A stretch of DNA of 17,791 nt from an uncultured Clostridia bacterium (GTDB taxonomy: Bacteria; Bacillota; Clostridia; Peptostreptococcales; Anaerovoracaceae): positions 1 through 17,791 of the forward strand of contig CAMIWY010000003.1 of the NCBI GenBank assembly GCA_946402595.1, read 5' to 3'. Positions 13,994-17,791 of this stretch are shown here, one piece after another (within the stretch, counting starts at the first letter, position 1; each line of letters begins with the position of its first letter). Below the pieces are notes generated by a model, which made no database searches, had not been told where the DNA came from, and saw nothing but the letters and a program-made list of their open reading frames with translations. The position numbers and the translations under genes are program-made.

Positions 13994-15250
13994 CTATTTT
14001 TTCGAGCCTTTTCCGCTGTCCGCATCTGCCTTCTTTTCTTTCACGCTGTCTCCGCTTTTCTCATCTGCGGGTGCTTTTTCAGATCCTTCACTATTGCTCT
14101 GTTCTGAGCTCTCAAGTATGTCTGTCAGAGTATCAAGAAGCTCCTTCTCTGCAGCTGATGCATTTTCTTCAATTTCCTTCAACTTCTTTTCAGGATCCTC
14201 GAGGTCATCAAGATCCTTCAGGTCATCGATCGTAAGTGTCGTGAGCATCTCTTCATCGACATTCTCAATGTCAGCGACCCTTGCAGCCTGATTGGTGATT
14301 ATCTTCTCGAAGAGGTTTCTGACCTCTCTTGCATTCGCAAAATTCTCACCCTTGGCAGCTTCTAGTCTCTTTATCTCTTCCTTGACGGCTGCTTCAGCCT
14401 CCTCAGTCATTTTGTACTGGTACTTTTTGCACTGCATCATGAAGATGGCCTGCAGCTCATCAACAGTATAGTCAGGGAACTCGAAGAACTTGTTGAATCT
14501 GGACTTGAGTCCCGGGTTGCTCTCGATAAACGCCTTCATCAGGTCAGTGTATCCGGCAACGATGACCACGAACTTGTCACGGTGGTCTTCCATCGCCTTG
14601 AGGATGGTGTCGATGGCCTCCTGTCCGAAGTTCTCTCCTTCCTGATTGAGCGTATAGGCCTCATCTATGAAGAGGACGCCGCCCATGGCCTCCTGTATCT
14701 TCTTCTGTGTCTTGATCGCTGTCTGTCCGACGTATCCTGCAACAAGGCCCGATCTGTCAGTCTCCACGAGCTGCCCCGTAGAGAGGATACCTATCTCCTT
14801 GTACAGCTTGGCAAGTATTCTGGCTACCGTGGTCTTTCCTGTTCCCGGGTTGCCTGAGAATACGAGGTGGAGAGAAACAGGCACTGCCTTCATGCCCTTC
14901 TCCTCACGCATCTTTCTTACCTTGGCAAGGCCGACCAGCTCTTCGACATCATGCTTGACCTTGGTCAGGCCGATGAGCTCATTCAGTTCCTCCATGCCGG
15001 ACTTTTCCGGTTCTTTCGGTTCTTCAGGCTCCGGTGCTGTCTGCACGGCAAACTCAGTCTGAGTAACGACTTCCGTCTCGATTTCCTGAGTTCCTGCGTT
15101 CGATCCTGAATTCTGCTCAGAAGAGCGTGCAAAATCAGGCTTTCTTCCTGCAGAAGGTCTGCGTACCGGAAAATCGATCTCCGGTTTCTCCTTCGTCGGT
15201 CCGTAGAAGTCATCGTATATGCTTTTCAGCTCACCCTTCATGTCTTTCAT
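13994..15250 (-). CDS. CbxX/CfqX (SpoVK-like) AAA ATPase
   Basis: A hexamer-forming AAA+ ATPase of the CbxX/CfqX group, relatives of which include SpoVK of spore formers and the rubisco activase CbbX. Residues 1-85 are a variable region rich in Pro, Glu and Gln. The AAA module spans about 90-330: Walker A GNPGTGKT at 133-140, Walker B VLFIDE at 192-197 with Asp196-Glu197, an arginine finger candidate Arg251 in LKSRFN and a sensor-2 motif NAREVRN at 305-311. Residues 340-418 are a highly charged, low-complexity tail. AAAGGA lies 9 bases before the first ATG; a second in-frame ATG at codon 4 is possible. It is the first gene of an operon with the beta-mannosidase, 5 bases apart, behind a clear promoter and a palindrome. 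The substrate that it remodels is unknown; no rubisco or sporulation gene is nearby. Confidence 0.92.
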   Translation of the reverse strand: MKDMKGELKSIYDDFYGPTKEKPEIDFPVRRPSAGRKPDFARSSEQNSGSNAGTQEIETEVVTQTEFAVQTAPEPEEPKEPEKSGMEELNELIGLTKVKHDVEELVGLAKVRKMREEKGMKAVPVSLHLVFSGNPGTGKTTVARILAKLYKEIGILSTGQLVETDRSGLVAGYVGQTAIKTQKKIQEAMGGVLFIDEAYTLNQEGENFGQEAIDTILKAMEDHRDKFVVIVAGYTDLMKAFIESNPGLKSRFNKFFEFPDYTVDELQAIFMMQCKKYQYKMTEEAEAAVKEEIKRLEAAKGENFANAREVRNLFEKIITNQAARVADIENVDEEMLTTLTIDDLKDLDDLEDPEKKLKEIEENASAAEKELLDTLTDILESSEQSNSEGSEKAPADEKSGDSVKEKKADADSGKGSKK

Positions 15251-15283
15251 ATCAGCTGATCCTTTCCCCTGAGGATTAATTGC

Positions 15284-15297
15284 GGGTCATCTGACCC
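15284..15297. repeat. 14-bp perfect palindrome, probable operator of the CbxX operon
   Basis: GGGTCA (15284-15289), a TC centre, and TGACCC (15292-15297) form a perfect palindrome. The two-base centre is too short for an RNA hairpin loop, which favours a protein-binding site. With the promoter at 15307-15335 it would cover about +4 to +17, a classical repressor position. No regulator gene adjoins it; the nearest is the MarR-family gene at 16201-16665. Confidence 0.6.
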
Positions 15298-15306
15298 CTG
15301 TCCATA

Positions 15307-15335
15307 ATCATAAAATGCACACGGCTTATTTGCAA
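15307..15335 (-). promoter_or_regulatory. Sigma-A-type promoter of the CbxX-beta-mannosidase operon
   Basis: On the minus strand TTGCAA (15335-15330) and TATGAT (15312-15307) are separated by exactly 17 bases, with 4 and 5 consensus matches. The predicted start is near 15300, giving a leader of about 50 bases. The -35 lies just 4 bases beyond the stop codon of the upstream SanA/YdcF-type gene, so there is room for an independent unit but not for a visible terminator. Confidence 0.7.
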
Positions 15336-15339
15336 GCTT

Positions 15340-16032
15340 CTAGTTTAGATGCGTGACTCTTCCGTCCCCGTCCACCGGGATCTTCTCTCCCAGAAATACA
15401 GGTTCAGGCCTGAAGATGCATTTGATAAAGTCCTTGTCACGTGCGAGCACCTCGCGGAACTCCCTGTAGTATCTTCCGGTATACTGTCTCTGATCGGATG
15501 AGACTCCTTTTGCCTCAACTCCCAGAGCATCTGCTATCTTAAGAGCCCTGAACAGATGATACTTCTGGGTCACTATTATCATGCGGTCAGCGCAGAATAC
15601 GTCCCTGGCCCTGTATACCGAGTCATATGTGGAGAATCCGGCAAAATCCAGGAATATATCCTCATCCCGGACGCCGCGGCTCAGGGCGTACTGATACATG
15701 CAGTCAGGCTCGCTGTATTCAGGCACGCTGTTGTCTCCGCTCAGAAGCAGCTTGGGTGCAGCTCCCTTTTTATACAGGTCGATCGCAGTATCCAGTCTGT
15801 CCTGCAGCATCGGTGACGGCTGGTTGTCTGCCCATACCGAGCAGCCAAGCACAAGAATACACTGCGGATCCACGCTCTTAAGACTCTCAATTGTATCAGC
15901 GTCTATCTCCGTCCCGTCATGTGTAAGTACTATATCCCTGCCTGCTGTTGCTGCCACATAAGCGCTTACCCCTATGGCAGCCGCCGCAAGTATTAATATC
16001 AGTCCGATCATTTTTGTTACCACTTTTCTCAT
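15340..16032 (-). CDS. SanA/YdcF-family (DUF218) envelope protein
   Basis: Residues 8-29 form a membrane helix (MIGLILILAAAAIGVSAYV), after which a DUF218 domain spans about 57-200. The recognisable motifs are ILVLGCSVW at 59-67, PSPMLQDRLDTAIDLY at 72-87, LLLSGDN at 95-101, the STYDSVYRARDVF segment at 134-146 and IIVTQKYHLFRAL at 152-164. Members such as E. coli SanA and ElyC affect envelope permeability or peptidoglycan/lipid-carrier metabolism, but the chemistry is not settled. The length of 230 residues is usual. There is no Shine-Dalgarno before the ATG; instead TATAAT ends 8 bases upstream, so the mRNA may be leaderless. The gene seems to be transcribed alone, although the short gap to the CbxX promoter leaves read-through possible. 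Confidence 0.9.
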   Translation of the reverse strand: MRKVVTKMIGLILILAAAAIGVSAYVAATAGRDIVLTHDGTEIDADTIESLKSVDPQCILVLGCSVWADNQPSPMLQDRLDTAIDLYKKGAAPKLLLSGDNSVPEYSEPDCMYQYALSRGVRDEDIFLDFAGFSTYDSVYRARDVFCADRMIIVTQKYHLFRALKIADALGVEAKGVSSDQRQYTGRYYREFREVLARDKDFIKCIFRPEPVFLGEKIPVDGDGRVTHLN

Positions 16033-16040
16033 AGGCTGTT

Positions 16041-16069
16041 ATTATAACTCATAATCCGGCAGTTGTCTG
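16041..16069 (-). promoter_or_regulatory. Promoter predicting a leaderless mRNA for the SanA/YdcF-type gene
   Basis: On the minus strand CAGACA (16069-16064, four of six matches to TTGACA) and a perfect TATAAT (16046-16041) are spaced by 17 bases. Only 8 bases separate TATAAT from the ATG, so transcription should start at or within 1-2 bases of the start codon. The absence of any Shine-Dalgarno agrees with that. Confidence 0.55.
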
Positions 16070-16123
16070 CGCCAATCATGCATCTATATTTATTCATTGC
16101 TCCCCTTTTCAGTCAGAAATCAA

Positions 16124-16169
16124 ATGCAGCCGGTATTATCAGAACAATACTGATAATCACCGGCTGCAT
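16124..16169 (-). terminator. Long hairpin, probable terminator of the acyl-CoA synthetase-marR operon
   Basis: ATGCAGCCGGT (16124-16134) pairs with ACCGGCTGCAT (16159-16169), and the inner ATTATCAG (16135-16142) pairs with CTGATAAT (16150-16157), leaving a one-base bulge at 16158 and a 7-base loop. The 19-bp stem lies 32 bases after the marR stop codon. On the minus strand it is followed by TTGATTTCTG, a modest T-rich tract, so termination is likely but not textbook. Confidence 0.6.
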
Positions 16170-16200
16170 GATGATCAATGTGTCTGTTCAGGCATGCTGA

Positions 16201-16665
16201 TCAGTCGCGCTCCCTGAGCTGCCTTCCCGCTTCAGGCATAAGCTCTTCACTAATTATGCCAAGCATCTCTTCGAACTTATCGACATCTCCCGGTTCGAAT
16301 CTCTCCTCGATCCTCTCGCAGACAAGATGGATGTAGTCGAATATGACGCCGTATTCCTCGCGGTATCTGTCCGTCGCCTCTACACGGAATTCTCTTTTGT
16401 CCCTGTCATTGCGGATGCGCCTGATATATCCTCTCTCCTCGAGCTTGTTCAGGCGGTACGCCGTGTTGGAGGCGGAAAGCTTGGCATATCTTGAAAATTC
16501 AGCCACTGTCGGATCTCCGAGCGCGATGATGATCTCCATGTAGATCACCTCCTGAAGGCTCAGGTCCCCCGGCATGCTGCGGCCGCGCTCCTTCAGCGCA
16601 CGGTCATACAGCATTAGCTTGAATTTATCGTACATTGTATTGAAGTGCTGTTCCAGCTTTCTCAT
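16201..16665 (-). CDS. MarR-family winged-helix transcriptional regulator
   Basis: A small dimeric DNA-binding protein of the MarR type, 154 residues. The N-terminal helix (1-25) and the C-terminal helices (100-150) form the dimer interface. The winged helix lies between: VAEFSRYAKLSASNTAYRLNKLEERGYI at about 54-81 is helix-turn-helix, with recognition helix 64-76, and the wing RRIRNDRDKREFRVEAT at 82-98 contains the typical DxR motif. An AGGGG site lies 6 bases before the ATG and the gene starts 12 bases after the end of the acyl-CoA synthetase gene, so both form an operon. Co-location suggests control of fatty acid or aromatic acid activation, with a CoA ester or acid as possible ligand, but that is inference. 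Confidence 0.9.
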   Translation of the reverse strand: MRKLEQHFNTMYDKFKLMLYDRALKERGRSMPGDLSLQEVIYMEIIIALGDPTVAEFSRYAKLSASNTAYRLNKLEERGYIRRIRNDRDKREFRVEATDRYREEYGVIFDYIHLVCERIEERFEPGDVDKFEEMLGIISEELMPEAGRQLRERD

Positions 16666-16677
16666 GACATGCCCCTG

Positions 16678-17791
16678 CTACTTGTTCTCTTCATACCTCT
16701 TGACCTTGCCGGTGGTCGTCTTGGCCATCTCTTCGGTCTGCAGTATCAGTCTGTGTACATGCTTGTATTTTGGCATATTGCTGTTGATGCGGTCAATATC
16801 TGCATCAACAATCGCGTAGATCTGCTCTTCAGTCTCTGCGCCGTATTTCTCCTTCATCAGGTCTTTATCGTAGACGATCTTGGCAACAAGGACCTCATCC
16901 CTGTCATCGGCACCCTCACGTCTGACCTCACCGAAGACTATATTCTCCTCAACATACGGAAGCTCAGCTATGATCGTCTCGATCTCTTCAGGATATACGT
17001 TCTTGCCGTTCTTAAGCACGATGACGTTTTTGGACCTTCCGGTGATATGGATGTAGCCGTTTGAGTCAAGATAAGCCAGGTCTCCTGTATGGAGCCATCC
17101 GTCCTTCAGCACCTTGTCTGTCTCGGCCTTATCCTGATAGTACCCCATCATAACGCTCGGTGACCTGACGATGATCTCGCCGATGCCCTCTTCATCAGGG
17201 TCTGCGATCTCGACATCCATTCCCGGGAATGCAAGACCGATTGAGCCCGGCGCACGGTTGAACAGGTTCTCACCTGCTATTACAGGAGCGGACTCAGTCA
17301 TTCCGTATCCCTGAACGACTTCTATTCCGATATCCTGGTATCCGTTTATGACAGCCGCATCAAGGGCGGATGCTCCGCTGACGACCATACGGAGGCTGCC
17401 GCCCAGCTCATCGATCACGTCCCTGAAGAGCCTGCGCCTTACATCGATCTTTGCCTTCCTGAGCATCCTTGCGAGCTTTACGCCGCGTTCAAAGGTCTTC
17501 TCCTTCCCTTTCTTCCTGATGCCGGCCATGATCTTTTTGTACATGGCTTCCATCAGGAGAGGCACTCCTATGAATACGGATACATGATATTCAACAAAGT
17601 TCTTCTGCAGGTATTTGAGTCCGTCGCAGAATACAGTCGTAACTCCACAGGCATACATGAGAAGCTGTCCGGTAGCGCCGAATGTATGATGATAAGGCAG
17701 CAGAGCTATGTTTACATCACCGTATCTGATGTCCTCAACCTGCTTGAGGCTGAAGACGTTGAACATGATGTTGCGCTGGCACAGCATGACA
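16678..17791 (-). CDS. Long-chain acyl-CoA synthetase (AMP-forming), 5'-truncated
   Basis: Member of the adenylate-forming ANL superfamily that activates a carboxylic acid with ATP and joins it to CoA. The frame runs past the window edge; an ATG at 17785-17787 is internal, since the visible VMLCQRNI corresponds to the region just after the P-loop that normally reads KGVM and then (S/C)(H/Q)RN. Counting from that ATG: YGMTES at 161-166, GWLHTGD at 230-236, GRSKNVIVLKNGKNVYPEEIE at 250-270 and the catalytic Lys361 in TTTGKVKR. About the first 150-200 residues, with the P-loop, lie outside. Long-chain fatty acid activation fits best from the spacing and the SGAS motif, but a medium-chain or aryl acid cannot be excluded. 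It precedes marR in the same operon. Confidence 0.9.
   Translation of the reverse strand, partial: VMLCQRNIMFNVFSLKQVEDIRYGDVNIALLPYHHTFGATGQLLMYACGVTTVFCDGLKYLQKNFVEYHVSVFIGVPLLMEAMYKKIMAGIRKKGKEKTFERGVKLARMLRKAKIDVRRRLFRDVIDELGGSLRMVVSGASALDAAVINGYQDIGIEVVQGYGMTESAPVIAGENLFNRAPGSIGLAFPGMDVEIADPDEEGIGEIIVRSPSVMMGYYQDKAETDKVLKDGWLHTGDLAYLDSNGYIHITGRSKNVIVLKNGKNVYPEEIETIIAELPYVEENIVFGEVRREGADDRDEVLVAKIVYDKDLMKEKYGAETEEQIYAIVDADIDRINSNMPKYKHVHRLILQTEEMAKTTTGKVKRYEENK

Overview
The window looks like chromosomal DNA of an anaerobic, low-to-mid GC Gram-positive bacterium of the Clostridia, most likely a gut Lachnospiraceae-like species. The gene families point this way: a G5-NlpC/P60 cell-wall hydrolase, a GltD-like oxidoreductase carrying several Fe-S clusters, a Sip1-type alpha-galactosidase, a MATE transporter fused to an RsbW-like ATPase, and a CbxX-type AAA protein. 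Strong Shine-Dalgarno sites (GGAGG types) and sigma-A-type promoters also fit. The genus is inference. I see no rRNA, tRNA, CRISPR array, insertion sequence or prophage gene.

Nearly all genes lie on the minus strand. From left to right: a 5'-truncated conserved hypothetical gene (plus) converges on a membrane-anchored NlpC/P60 peptidase. A 443-base stretch follows with one or two overlapping small membrane ORFs, possibly one frameshifted gene. Next is an operon of an 898-residue Fe-S/FAD/NADPH oxidoreductase followed by the nickel metallochaperone hypA, then a monocistronic thiol peroxidase of the glutathione peroxidase family with its own terminator.

The middle is a carbohydrate-oriented region. 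A minus-strand operon runs GH36 Sip1-type alpha-galactosidase, MATE-HATPase fusion, Nudix hydrolase. A divergent plus-strand GH25 lysozyme with a membrane anchor converges on a second minus-strand operon, CbxX-type AAA ATPase followed by GH2 beta-mannosidase. Alpha-galactosidase plus beta-mannosidase would together suit the trimming of galactomannan-derived oligosaccharides inside the cell; neither enzyme has a signal peptide. The CbxX operon has a well-formed promoter with a perfect 14-bp palindrome just downstream of the predicted start, and 11 contiguous bases of that palindrome recur in the leader of the alpha-galactosidase operon, hinting at common control.

The right end holds a SanA/YdcF-family envelope protein whose promoter predicts an almost leaderless mRNA, then a long terminator-like hairpin, a MarR-family regulator and the 3' part of a long-chain acyl-CoA synthetase (AMP-forming) that runs off the window.

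The least usual items are the MATE-HATPase fusion, the CbxX/beta-mannosidase pairing with its operator-like palindrome, hypA beside a flavin oxidoreductase with no hydrogenase in view, and the two promoters placed about 8 bases before a start codon.
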